Shown here: piece by piece, positions 7,586-15,519 of the stretch | Layout: every line of letters starts with the position of its first letter | Position numbering within the stretch: position 1 is the stretch's first letter | From: Prevotella sp. | GTDB lineage: Bacteria; Bacteroidota; Bacteroidia; Bacteroidales; Bacteroidaceae | Assembly: GCA_017541365.1 (NCBI GenBank) | Contig: JAFXZF010000018.1 | Coordinates: 1-17,898 of the forward strand | DNA length: 17,898 nt | Reading direction: 5' to 3' | Notes under the pieces: model-generated | What the model was told of the DNA's origin: nothing | Database searches by the model: none | What the model saw: only the letters and a program-made list of their open reading frames with translations | Made by a program: the position numbers and the translations under genes

Positions 7586-10500
7586 TTAGAATTGTAAGTT
7601 GATACCCATGGTGTAAGAACGGGCCTTAGGATATGTAGCGAAGTCGATACCAGGACACATAGCGTTCTTATTGGTGCTAACCTCTGGGTCATAGCCTGAG
7701 TAACTTGTCCAACATGCTATATTGTAAGCTGTAAAGTATATTCTCGCCTTCTGCAGATAGAGTTTCTTTACCCATGCCTTGGGGAAGGTATAACCCACCG
7801 TGAGGTTCTGGAAACGAAGGAAGTCTGCCTTTTCAAGTGCCCAGTCAGAGATAACCATAGCACTTGTCGCAGCCGGATTCCACAGAGCCTTGCCAGCATT
7901 GATTTCGCTGAGGCGCGCTACAACGTTGTCTGTACCACCGTATGCAGCAACGGTATTAGCACTTGGACGGCCAAGATTCAGACCTGTTGCTGGATCTATC
8001 CATGAATAGCGGTTGTCAACATTGAAGTCTGATATGAGGTTGTAACCCTTTGATGAACCTGCAAAGAAAGAGTTTGCAAGTTTTGTACCATTTAGGATAT
8101 CATTGCCAAGAGAATAGTTGAAGAATGCGGTGAGGTCGATAGTACCCCAAGAATTCTTCCATGTTACGTCGAAGCCAAAACCACCAGTCCATGTAGGTAC
8201 GGTATTGCCAAGACGAATCTTGTCATCGGTAGTAATCTTGCCATCACCGTTTTGGTCCACATACTTTGGTGCGCCAGGATAGATAGTACCACCTGCTGTC
8301 TGGTTCTTACCATCTTTGGTCTTCCATGTAGTACCCTCGAGGTTCAACTCGTCAGTAGTATAGAAACCATCATACTTGTAACCCCATACCTCGCCAAGAC
8401 GACCGCCTTCTGTTACATAGAAGTCGTTGTACTCAGAGATTGTTGAGCCTGCAAAGCTTGAGCTCTGGAATGGGTCATCAGTGGTAAGCTTCGTAATCTT
8501 GTTGCTGTTGTATGCAACGTTAGCATTGAGGTTCAATGCCAGACTCTTTGTGTTGATAGCAGCATAGTTAAGTGAAAGCTCGACACCCTTGTTCTCTGTT
8601 GAACCAAAGTTCTGATACTGATAGAGGTAACCTGAAGAACTCTGTACGCGTGCCTTCATAAGCAGGTCGTTGGTTGAGTTCCAGTAGAAGTCGAAGCTAC
8701 CACTGAGCTTACCCTTGAAGAAACCGAAATCAAGACCAACGTTACGTGTGATTGTAGTCTCCCACTTCAAGTTAGGATTGTATAGATAGCCGTTGGTCTC
8801 AATGAAGTAATAACGCTGCTCATTGAAGTAAGGTGCAACGCCCGTGTTGCCTGATGCCTGATACTGAGTAGCAATAAGTCCTGCATCGATACGGTTGTTA
8901 CCAGCAGTACCGAGAGATAGGCGGAGTTTCAAGTTAGAGAGCCATTCTGCACTCTTCATGAACTTCTCTTCTGACAGACGCCAAGCAAGCTGAACAGCTG
9001 GGAACCATCCCCAACGGTTTCCTTCACCAAAGAGAGAACTGCCATCGGCACGAAGTGTAGCATTCAGATAGTACTTGTCGCTGATAGTGTAGAGCACCTG
9101 ACCGAAGAAAGAAGTAAGTCTCTCGTTTGGATACTTATAATAGGTAGGAGCCATATGGTTTCCAGCGGTAGGATTATTCAGAAGCATATCGAAAGAGGTG
9201 AAATTCTCGCTGAAACCAGTATAAACATCACCGTTGGTCTCTCGCTTGATCTGCTTCCACTCCTGGCCAGCGATAACCTTCAGGTCGTCATCGCTGAAGA
9301 ACAGCTTCTTCTTAGAATACTGGAGAGTATTGGTATTTGACAGTGTAGTTCTGTCGTCAGTGTTGAATACTACAGCAGGCATACCTGAGTCAGGATACTT
9401 TGAGTTACGGTTTGCGATAGCAAGCCATGCCTGATCTGTATCCTTGTCCTGGAAAGCCATAGAGAAGGCTGTCTTGAATTGCCATCCCTTCCAAGGTTTC
9501 CATGTCAAACCGAAGTTGTAGTTGTGCTTTAAGGTTGAAACCTCCTTGTATGTGTTAAGCACACGTGTGAGAGGGTCAACACGTGTAGAGGTAGAGTTCT
9601 CTTCATCCTCCTCACCATCGTCTGAGATAGCATTGATTGGAGCATAGCGAATAGCCTGGTTAGACCAAGAGTTCGTAGCATTAGACTCATTACTGTCTGT
9701 ACCAGAACTCAGACCGTCAACCTTCTGTTTTGAAAGGGCAAACTTAAAGTCTGCAGACAGGTACTTGTTGAACTTAGCCTTGAGTTTTGCAGTCACGTTG
9801 TTACGGCTGAAACCAGAGCCAACCATGATAGCATCCTGGTCAGTGTGAGCAAAAGAAACATTGAAACCCAGTTTCTTTGTACCGCCATTAACGCTCACGT
9901 CGTAATTGCGCTGTGAACCTGTGCGTCCGAAGATTTCGCTTTGCCAGTTATGACCTGCAAGAGCCTTCAACTGGTCGAGTTCAGCATAAGGACCATAGTT
10001 GCCCTTATCGGTGCTAAACTGAGAACTTGAGTCAAGTTCATACTGGTAAATACCAAAGTTGTATGGATCCATCACTCCGATTTCCTTTACAACCTTCTTC
10101 CAACCGAGTGAAGCATTGAAGTTTACATTAATCTTACCTTCCTTACCGCTCTTTGTTGTTACAATTACAACACCGTTAGCACCACGAGCACCATAGATGG
10201 CAGTAGATGCTGCATCCTTCAGTACGTCGATTGTCTCGATGTCAGAAGAAGCAATGTCGTTGATGGAAGAAACCTCGAAGCCGTCAACAATGTAGAGAGG
10301 TGAGTTGTCCTGAGAAAGAGAACCACCGCCACGTACACGGATGGTGATGTCTGCATCAGGAGAACCTTCGGTAGTTGTGACATTCACACCAGCCATCTTA
10401 CCGGTAAGTGCCTCGGTGACGTTAGATACAGGGATGTCCTCAATCTGCTTGGCGCTTACCTGTGAGACAGCACCCGTGAGGTCGCGTTTGCGCACCGTGG

Positions 10501-10837
10501 TATAACCGATTGCCACAACTTCGTCAAGCATCTGAGCATCATCCTTCATGTTGACATTTACAGAAGATTTTCCTGCAACATCCACCGTCTGGTTCTGCAT
10601 ACCCACGTATGAGAAGACGAGCTTGTTGCTCTTGCCTTTCAGCGTGATGGTGAAGTTACCGTCAAAGTCTGTTACGGTGCCGTTCTGGGTACCCTGCTCC
10701 ATGACTGTGGCTCCGATTACCGGTTCGCCCGTAGGATCCTTCACGTTACCGCTGATTGTCTGCGCCTGCAGTGCCGTGCAGAATAGCAACAGCATTCCTA
10801 CGAGCGCATAGCGTACGTTTTTTGTTTTTTCAGACAT
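7586..10837 (-). CDS. SusC/RagA-family TonB-dependent outer-membrane porin
   Basis: A 1083-residue TonB-dependent transporter for glycan import across the outer membrane. The order is a signal peptide (1 to about 25, ending LQAQ), a carboxypeptidase-regulatory-like beta-sandwich domain (27-100, starting TISGNVKDPTGEPVIGATV), and a DEVVAIGY segment at 105-112. The plug domain (118-230) carries the SusC signatures SPLYIVDGFEV (179-189) and ETIDVLKDAASTAIYGARGA (201-220). The rest is the beta-barrel, ending in the typical C-terminal Phe (GINLQF). No STN domain is present, so it is not the type that signals through an anti-sigma factor. It is the first gene of the operon, with the SusD gene 20 nt downstream. 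No regulator (HTCS or SusR-like) lies inside this window. Confidence 0.96.
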   Translation of the reverse strand: MSEKTKNVRYALVGMLLLFCTALQAQTISGNVKDPTGEPVIGATVMEQGTQNGTVTDFDGNFTITLKGKSNKLVFSYVGMQNQTVDVAGKSSVNVNMKDDAQMLDEVVAIGYTTVRKRDLTGAVSQVSAKQIEDIPVSNVTEALTGKMAGVNVTTTEGSPDADITIRVRGGGSLSQDNSPLYIVDGFEVSSINDIASSDIETIDVLKDAASTAIYGARGANGVVIVTTKSGKEGKINVNFNASLGWKKVVKEIGVMDPYNFGIYQYELDSSSQFSTDKGNYGPYAELDQLKALAGHNWQSEIFGRTGSQRNYDVSVNGGTKKLGFNVSFAHTDQDAIMVGSGFSRNNVTAKLKAKFNKYLSADFKFALSKQKVDGLSSGTDSNESNATNSWSNQAIRYAPINAISDDGEEDEENSTSTRVDPLTRVLNTYKEVSTLKHNYNFGLTWKPWKGWQFKTAFSMAFQDKDTDQAWLAIANRNSKYPDSGMPAVVFNTDDRTTLSNTNTLQYSKKKLFFSDDDLKVIAGQEWKQIKRETNGDVYTGFSENFTSFDMLLNNPTAGNHMAPTYYKYPNERLTSFFGQVLYTISDKYYLNATLRADGSSLFGEGNRWGWFPAVQLAWRLSEEKFMKSAEWLSNLKLRLSLGTAGNNRIDAGLIATQYQASGNTGVAPYFNEQRYYFIETNGYLYNPNLKWETTITRNVGLDFGFFKGKLSGSFDFYWNSTNDLLMKARVQSSSGYLYQYQNFGSTENKGVELSLNYAAINTKSLALNLNANVAYNSNKITKLTTDDPFQSSSFAGSTISEYNDFYVTEGGRLGEVWGYKYDGFYTTDELNLEGTTWKTKDGKNQTAGGTIYPGAPKYVDQNGDGKITTDDKIRLGNTVPTWTGGFGFDVTWKNSWGTIDLTAFFNYSLGNDILNGTKLANSFFAGSSKGYNLISDFNVDNRYSWIDPATGLNLGRPSANTVAAYGGTDNVVARLSEINAGKALWNPAATSAMVISDWALEKADFLRFQNLTVGYTFPKAWVKKLYLQKARIYFTAYNIACWTSYSGYDPEVSTNKNAMCPGIDFATYPKARSYTMGINLQF

Positions 10838-10926
10838 AGTTTAATAGTTTATGATTAGTATTAAATGATTTTCGTTTAGCTCTTTGTCCATACTGATGCT
10901 CTGTTTTGGCTATCATGCACATAGTT

Positions 10927-10959
10927 AGTGGTGCAAAATTAAGAAAATTTTGCACCACT
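10927..10959 (-). promoter_or_regulatory. Palindrome over the likely SusC promoter
   Basis: Perfect 14-bp arms (10927-10940 and 10946-10959) flank the 5-nt spacer AAGAA. On the minus strand the left arm and first spacer base contain TAATTTTG (10941-10934), which fits the TAnnTTTG -7 box and would start transcription near 10927, about 90 nt before the SusC ATG. No TTTG/TTG box is visible at the expected distance upstream, so the promoter may depend on an activator. No T-run follows the hairpin on either strand, which argues against a terminator for the upstream gene, though that role cannot be excluded. Confidence 0.6.
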
Positions 10960-11037
10960 GGGAATATAATTAAGTTAAATGTTGTTAACCTTTTCCTTTT
11001 TAACTAAATTCTTTGCTCTTTTAAGGATATTGGGGGG

Positions 11038-11820
11038 TTACTTCATCGAACTAAAGAAAGCTTTTGCTGAGCCAAACTTGAGGAAAAGGTCAAGGCGTAT
11101 GGGGATATGGCGCTTGTCCTTGGTAACAAAGAAACGCACTATCTCCTTTTCTTTCTTACCCTCTTTTTCTATGTACGATATGACGTAGCAAGGGTATTTC
11201 TTGCCGTCGTCGCCTTTCACTGTCTTGTCATCGCGATAGAGCAACCGCGCCTTGACTATTTCGGAGCCTCCTGCTATACTGAGGTTGCGTGACTGTCCTT
11301 TCTTCCATCCTGATGTGTCGATATTGCGAAATTGCTGAAAGGCATGCAGCATGTCGGTCATACACTGGCTATAGGTATGTTTTTCTGCAGTCTTATGACC
11401 GTCATCGTGAGTATGGCGTGTGGTGGTGTGACACTTTCCGTCGCTATACGAATACCACATCTCATCGACATAGTAGCGCTTGCCCTCGCGTGCACCCTTT
11501 CTGTAGTATAGTGGCACCAAGCGGTCAGAAAAGATACTCATAATAGTATCGCGCATCATGAAGTAGCGGTCCACCTTCTTTGATGATGATGTTACGAGGC
11601 TTGTGGTGTAGGCAGGCTTCCCCTTGTAATCCTTCTGATGGGTGATGAGTGATGCCGTGCCTGCCTTTATCCATATAAACTGCCAGTTGAAATACAGGTT
11701 ATAGTTGATGGTCTCACTACCAGAGAAAGCGGTGATGGGATATTCGCACTGGGCGTTAGCTCTGCACAGAATGCAGAAAGTAAAAAGTAATAAGTAAAAA
11801 GTAATAAGTCTTCTTTTCAT
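11038..11820 (-). CDS. DUF3108-family exported protein
   Basis: A 260-residue protein starting MKRRLITFY at 11820. An upstream in-frame start at 11985 would add 55 residues, but these overlap the Ig-like gene and lie before an obvious signal peptide, so I reject it. The signal peptide is hydrophobic and ends ANAQ (about residues 18-21, type I cleavage). The mature part contains NLYFNWQFIWIKAGTASL, the start of a DUF3108-like beta-rich domain, and matches the usual length of that family. DUF3108 proteins are periplasmic or outer-membrane-linked and of unknown function. It is the third gene of an operon: the ATG lies 2 nt after the stop of the Ig-like lipoprotein gene. Its signal peptide is encoded by a 14-bp tandem repeat. 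The family call is fairly sure; the function is unknown. Confidence 0.8.
   Translation of the reverse strand: MKRRLITFYLLLFTFCILCRANAQCEYPITAFSGSETINYNLYFNWQFIWIKAGTASLITHQKDYKGKPAYTTSLVTSSSKKVDRYFMMRDTIMSIFSDRLVPLYYRKGAREGKRYYVDEMWYSYSDGKCHTTTRHTHDDGHKTAEKHTYSQCMTDMLHAFQQFRNIDTSGWKKGQSRNLSIAGGSEIVKARLLYRDDKTVKGDDGKKYPCYVISYIEKEGKKEKEIVRFFVTKDKRHIPIRLDLFLKFGSAKAFFSSMK
11779..11809. repeat. 14-bp tandem repeat inside the DUF3108 signal peptide
   Basis: Two exact copies of AGTAAAAAGTAATA (11779-11792 and 11793-11806) plus the first three bases of a third. On the minus strand it encodes the hydrophobic core LITFYLLLFTF. Since 14 is not a multiple of three, loss or gain of a unit would put the rest of the gene out of frame. 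Confidence 0.85.
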
Positions 11821-11822
11821 CT

Positions 11823-13787
11823 TTACTTCAGGTATTCCGGCAGTTCTATTCCGAGGCTGCGTGCACGCTCTGCATTGCGTTGCTTGATGGTTTTTGCAGC
11901 ATCGGGTTTCTGCTTGGTTATAGCAGATGGTTTCTGCTGATATAGTGGTTTGGCAGTAAGGTTCCATGTCTTGGTAATATCCCACTTTGCCTTACACTCC
12001 ACTGGGTCAGGATAGTAACACACATTTTCTGGCTGGCAGTCAGTGAAGTAGTCGCCCGTATCCCATACACCATTGCCGTTACTATCGATGATGGCACGCA
12101 GATAGTAAGTACCTGGTGTTACGTAGTAAAACTCCGCAGTGCCGTCGGTGACAGGTGATGTCATCACCACATCGTCCTGTCCATTGAGAAGTTGGACTAT
12201 AATAGGGAGGGATGCTGTAACGTTAACAAACAGCGAACCATAATCCTCCATTTTGCCCACCTGAATATCATTCTCGTATTTCCCGCTCTCCGTACCATAT
12301 ATATCTATAAATGCGAGCGAGTCCACCTTAAGGGAATACGTAGTGCCTGGCTGCCAGTCGGTGAATATCTCGCAACGGCGTTTTTCTATCGGCGTAATGA
12401 CAAAAGGCACTGCATCCAACAGGGAGTCATGCTTCACGTAGAGATGTACTGCTGTTGTATCAAACTTCTCTATGGGCGATGGCATTTCTACCACGATACT
12501 TCCATTGGGTTTCATTGATGTGGGTGATAAGTATCTCACATCAAGTTTTTTGCGCGGCATCAGTGTGTCCACTATCTCATCGGGCTTTGCCCTGCGCAGC
12601 CGTTTAGCAAGATCCTTCTTCCATTCGTCTCTTTCCTCCTGCTGCTTCTTCATTCGCTTGGCATACGGTGTCTTGGCGAGAATCTCCAAGGTGTCGGTGG
12701 TGAGCCGTTGCACGTAGGTGCTATCCGTGATGTATGTCGTCATCTCTATACGCAGCGTGTCTTGGTTTACCAATGCCGTATCACGCAACCAGCATGTTAC
12801 GGTGTCACACCTTGTTGATGAATCTATCACTCCCCAGTCCTTCGTGAGATGGGAGGGGGCATTGAGCAGTCGGAGCTGAGGCAGGGGCTGATTATACTGA
12901 CTATCTACTGGGGCAGTAAAGAAAAGCGTGAAGTATCTCTCGTCTTTCCTTTCTGATTTCTGGAAATAGCGACTCGTCAACTGATGGTCAAAGGCTCTCA
13001 GCACTATATCGTCAGGCAGGAAATGGGTATATCCCGTGATGGTGATATCCTTGATATGGTCTTTATCCTGCCATAGGGTGTCCTGACGTGTATCGGGCTT
13101 ACATGTCGGCACTACGATGTCGTGGCTGAATGCCATCTTCTCGCTGCGCTGCGTGAAACGATAGTCTCCGTCAGCATCCTGTACTGCGCCGACGGTGTAA
13201 CTGCCAGGCGCTATGCCACGTATCACGAAATGTCCACGCGAATCACTCCTTGCCACGCGTCGCATTACGCTGTCGCCGTCGGCATAGAGTCCTACGAGTA
13301 TGCCCTTTACGGGTTCGAGGTTCTTTGCTTCGAGCACATAACCGCTTACTTCCAGAGTATCTATCGCATCACCCGTAGAGAAGGTGTATGTGTAGTTGCC
13401 CATGGGATTGCTCTCGTTGTTGTCAACGATAGCATCGCTGAAGTCTATCGTATAGGTAGTATTGGGCAGCAGTGAGTCCAACAGGTTCACATATATATTT
13501 CTTCCCGTCACCTTTATCTCGGGTTGTTCGTGCTGTGGCGGTGATATCATCACCTTCTCGTTTGCCGACTCGAGTTTTATGTACTCATCGAAACTTATTA
13601 CAATCTTCTTACTCGTCACATTAGTAGCATTCTCCTCAGGCACAGCGCCTACTACATGTGGCGGTCTCTCGTCATACCAACCGCCGTCAGGATGTCCCAT
13701 GCGGGCACAAGAGGAGAAAAGAATTCCCCCTGCGACTCCCCCCAGGAGAGGGAGAACTATGTGCAATATTTTAGCTGAAAAGTTCAA
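11823..13787 (-). CDS. Large Ig-like (Big_5-type) lipoprotein
   Basis: A 654-residue lipoprotein. The signal peptide ends LFSSC, with Cys27 as the likely lipidated residue. Residues 41-137 form an Ig-like domain of the Big_5/SbsA type (PPHVVGAVPEENATNV, then an FDEYI strand, ending TYTFSTGD). Residues 145-205 resemble a carboxypeptidase-regulatory or SpaA-like beta-sandwich (SGYVLEAKNLEPVKGILVGL). A highly charged helix lies at 374-402 (AKRMKKQQEERDEWKK). Another beta-domain, about 515-585, carries the calcium-like loop DSNGNGVWD (568-576). The tail is basic. The start is taken as TTG at 13787, 4 nt after the GH3 stop; no ATG precedes the lipobox, and a TTG at codon 8 is an alternative. It probably lies on the periplasmic or outer face of the envelope. 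The family is common in Bacteroidota, but I know no defined role. Confidence 0.78.
   Translation of the reverse strand: MNFSAKILHIVLPLLGGVAGGILFSSCARMGHPDGGWYDERPPHVVGAVPEENATNVTSKKIVISFDEYIKLESANEKVMISPPQHEQPEIKVTGRNIYVNLLDSLLPNTTYTIDFSDAIVDNNESNPMGNYTYTFSTGDAIDTLEVSGYVLEAKNLEPVKGILVGLYADGDSVMRRVARSDSRGHFVIRGIAPGSYTVGAVQDADGDYRFTQRSEKMAFSHDIVVPTCKPDTRQDTLWQDKDHIKDITITGYTHFLPDDIVLRAFDHQLTSRYFQKSERKDERYFTLFFTAPVDSQYNQPLPQLRLLNAPSHLTKDWGVIDSSTRCDTVTCWLRDTALVNQDTLRIEMTTYITDSTYVQRLTTDTLEILAKTPYAKRMKKQQEERDEWKKDLAKRLRRAKPDEIVDTLMPRKKLDVRYLSPTSMKPNGSIVVEMPSPIEKFDTTAVHLYVKHDSLLDAVPFVITPIEKRRCEIFTDWQPGTTYSLKVDSLAFIDIYGTESGKYENDIQVGKMEDYGSLFVNVTASLPIIVQLLNGQDDVVMTSPVTDGTAEFYYVTPGTYYLRAIIDSNGNGVWDTGDYFTDCQPENVCYYPDPVECKAKWDITKTWNLTAKPLYQQKPSAITKQKPDAAKTIKQRNAERARSLGIELPEYLK
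13725..13757. repeat. C/T-G/A-rich repeat element translated in a signal peptide
   Basis: A purine/pyrimidine-rich stretch encoding LPLLGGVAGG (residues 12-21) of the Ig-like lipoprotein. It shares the 12-mer GAGAGGGAGAAC (13746-13757) exactly, in opposite orientation, with the element at 17637-17648 in the FeoAB gene. Both also encode an LPLxGG motif on the minus strand. The match suggests copies of one dispersed element. Confidence 0.55.
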
Positions 13788-13805
13788 AGGTTCAAAGGTT
13801 CAAAA
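13782..13805. repeat. 8-bp tandem repeat across a stop/start junction
   Basis: Two exact copies of GTTCAAAG (13782-13797) and a third with one change (13798-13805, ending A). The GH3 stop codon (13792-13794) and the TTG start of the Ig-like lipoprotein (13785-13787) both lie inside it. Copy-number change would alter the end of GH3 and the spacing or start of the next gene. Confidence 0.85.
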
Positions 13806-15309
13806 GTTCTTCTATATGCTTGCGGGTGTTGGCAAGTCGCGGCACCTTGTGCTGTCCGCCAAGTTTGCCCTTACTGCGAAGCCAGTCGTCGAAGAGGTCT
13901 TTGCGTGCCTTCACTATCTTGAGGCACACCATATTGATGTCCTTGAATCGCTTCGCCTCATAGTCGCTGTTGAGTTCTTGCAGTTTGCGGTCGAGTATCG
14001 CAGCAAACTCATCGATGCTTTCCGGTTCCTTGGCAAACTCTACGAGCCACTGATGGTGGGGCACCACTCCCTCTGACCTAAACACTGGCGCTGCGGTATA
14101 TTCACGCACCTGTGCCCCTGTCTGCTGACAGGCATACTGCAGGCCTTTCTCCGCATTATCCACTATGAGTTCCTCACCGAAGGCATTGATAAAACTCTTT
14201 GTCCTGCCAGTGATGACAAATTTATACGGTTTTATCGAGGTAAACCTCACCGTATCGCCTATCATATAACGCCACAGCCCACATGACGTGGTGATTATCA
14301 TGGCATAGTTCTTACCAGTCTCAACACCCTCCAACGGCACCACCTTGCTCTCGTCGGTCAGCATGCCTTCGTCGTTGATTGCCTCCATTGGCGCAAACTC
14401 ATAGAACACGTCATAGTCCAGCATCAGCATCATGCTGCTGTCCGTTGGGTCATTCTGTATTCCAAAGAAACCTTCGGAGGCATTGTATGTCTCCATATAG
14501 TGCATATCACCCTTGGTGATGAGTTGCTCGTACTGCTTACGATATGGTGTAAATGCTATGCCACCATGGAAAAACACTTCAAGGTTTGGCCACACCTCCT
14601 CCAAGTGCTGCTTACCCGACAGTTCCATGACGCGCATCAGCACCGACATCATCCACGATGGCACACCGCTGATGTTTGTCACGTTGGCATTCAGACACTG
14701 TCTGGCTATCAGTTCGCGTTTGCGGTCAAACTCGCTGATGAGTGCCGTTTTCTTGTCAGGAACCCTGACAAGATTCACTACGGGGTTGATATTCTCAATA
14801 AGAATAGCAGAGAGGTCGCCCACAAGGGAGTTTGCCACATTGTAGTTGGGACTGTGCGACCCTCCAAGTATGAGTGCCCTGCCGTCAAAGAGTTTTGATT
14901 TGGGGTTGTTTTGCAGATAGTATGCTACGACATCATTGCCTCCTGCGTAGTGTATGCGCTTGAGTCCCTCCTTGCTTACTGGTATAAACTTCGACTTGTC
15001 GTTGGTAGTGCCTGATGACTTGGCATACCACCTCACCTGACCAGGCCACAGCACGTTTTTCTCACCATGGCGCATACGGTCGATATAGTCCTTCAGTTCT
15101 TCATAGGTGTTTACAGAAACAAAGCGTCGGAAAGTCTCATAATTTGTACTTCCCGCTATGCCGTGCTCCCTGCCATAGATGGTGTTGGCAACCCTTGATG
15201 TGAGATGGCTTAGCACCTTCTCCTGCAACTCCAGTGGTGCAGCGAAGTGTTGCTCCAACTCTCTTTGGCGCTTACGGAAATACAGTGACGCTATAGACGT
15301 TATACTCAT
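13792..15309 (-). CDS. GH3-family adenylating (acyl-acid amido synthetase-like) protein
   Basis: A 505-residue member of the GH3 auxin-responsive promoter family, part of the acyl-adenylate-forming superfamily. Plant members join amino acids to jasmonate, auxin or benzoates through an acyl-AMP intermediate; bacterial substrates are mostly unknown. Visible motifs are the P-loop-like SSGTTNDKSKFIP (98-110), YNASEG (275-280), GDTVRF (351-356) and the C-terminal GGQHKVPRL (484-492). All key nucleotide-binding segments appear intact and the length is normal. There is no signal peptide, so it acts in the cytoplasm. It is the first gene of an operon; the Ig-like lipoprotein starts 4 nt after its stop. 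Start ATG at 15309 is supported by the -7 box just upstream. The family is certain; the substrate is unknown. Confidence 0.92.
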   Translation of the reverse strand: MSITSIASLYFRKRQRELEQHFAAPLELQEKVLSHLTSRVANTIYGREHGIAGSTNYETFRRFVSVNTYEELKDYIDRMRHGEKNVLWPGQVRWYAKSSGTTNDKSKFIPVSKEGLKRIHYAGGNDVVAYYLQNNPKSKLFDGRALILGGSHSPNYNVANSLVGDLSAILIENINPVVNLVRVPDKKTALISEFDRKRELIARQCLNANVTNISGVPSWMMSVLMRVMELSGKQHLEEVWPNLEVFFHGGIAFTPYRKQYEQLITKGDMHYMETYNASEGFFGIQNDPTDSSMMLMLDYDVFYEFAPMEAINDEGMLTDESKVVPLEGVETGKNYAMIITTSCGLWRYMIGDTVRFTSIKPYKFVITGRTKSFINAFGEELIVDNAEKGLQYACQQTGAQVREYTAAPVFRSEGVVPHHQWLVEFAKEPESIDEFAAILDRKLQELNSDYEAKRFKDINMVCLKIVKARKDLFDDWLRSKGKLGGQHKVPRLANTRKHIEELLNL

Positions 15310-15332
15310 CTTTCTTCTTTGTATTTAATATG

Positions 15333-15340
15333 CAAAGATA
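15333..15340 (-). promoter_or_regulatory. Likely -7 box of the GH3 operon
   Basis: TATCTTTG on the minus strand fits TAnnTTTG. It would place the start near 15326, only about 17 nt before the ATG. I see no good -33 box about 20 bp upstream, so this is weaker than the ATPase and lyase promoters. The gap 15310-15378 shows no terminator, so read-through from the Feo genes is also possible. Confidence 0.45.
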
Positions 15341-15378
15341 GTGAGTTTTAGCAAGATGAAAAAATTTATTAGGTATAT

Positions 15379-15519
15379 TTAACGATTGCAACCATTGCAG
15401 TCGCCACCACTGCACCCCTTACAGCAGTCACGCTTTGCGCCACCACGATGTATATAGCGGAGTACAAGAGCAAAGGCTACTATCACTATAGCCAACAATA
15501 TGTAGGATTGCACATTCAT
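15379..15519 (-). CDS. FeoB-associated Cys-rich membrane protein
   Basis: A 46-residue protein starting MNVQSYILL at 15519. It has one N-terminal membrane segment (about 5-22) and a Cys-rich tail, DCCKGCSGGDCNGC (31-44), with five Cys in the pattern CC-x2-C-x4-C-x2-C. This matches the small FeoB-associated Cys-rich membrane proteins. Its ATG overlaps the FeoAB stop as ATGA (15519-15516), so translation is probably coupled. A longer reading from 15573 would add 18 residues inside FeoAB and is not needed. It may help handle Fe2+ next to the FeoB pore, or sense metal or redox state; the exact role is not known to me. Confidence 0.85.
   Translation of the reverse strand: MNVQSYILLAIVIVAFALVLRYIHRGGAKRDCCKGCSGGDCNGCNR

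Noticed and set aside
10927..10959. Palindrome as an intrinsic terminator of the GH3 operon
   Set aside because: No T-run follows it on the minus strand and it covers a -7 box, so I list it as regulatory and keep the terminator as a weaker alternative.
11821..11985. N-terminal extension of the DUF3108 gene to an ATG at 11985
   Set aside because: The extra 55 residues lie inside the Ig-like lipoprotein gene and precede a clear signal peptide at MKRRLITFY. Start 11820 fits better.
13462..14076. A 204-codon plus-strand open frame
   Set aside because: It is antisense to the GH3 and Ig-like genes, crosses both of them and the repeat junction, and shows no family features. It is a shadow of minus-strand coding bias.
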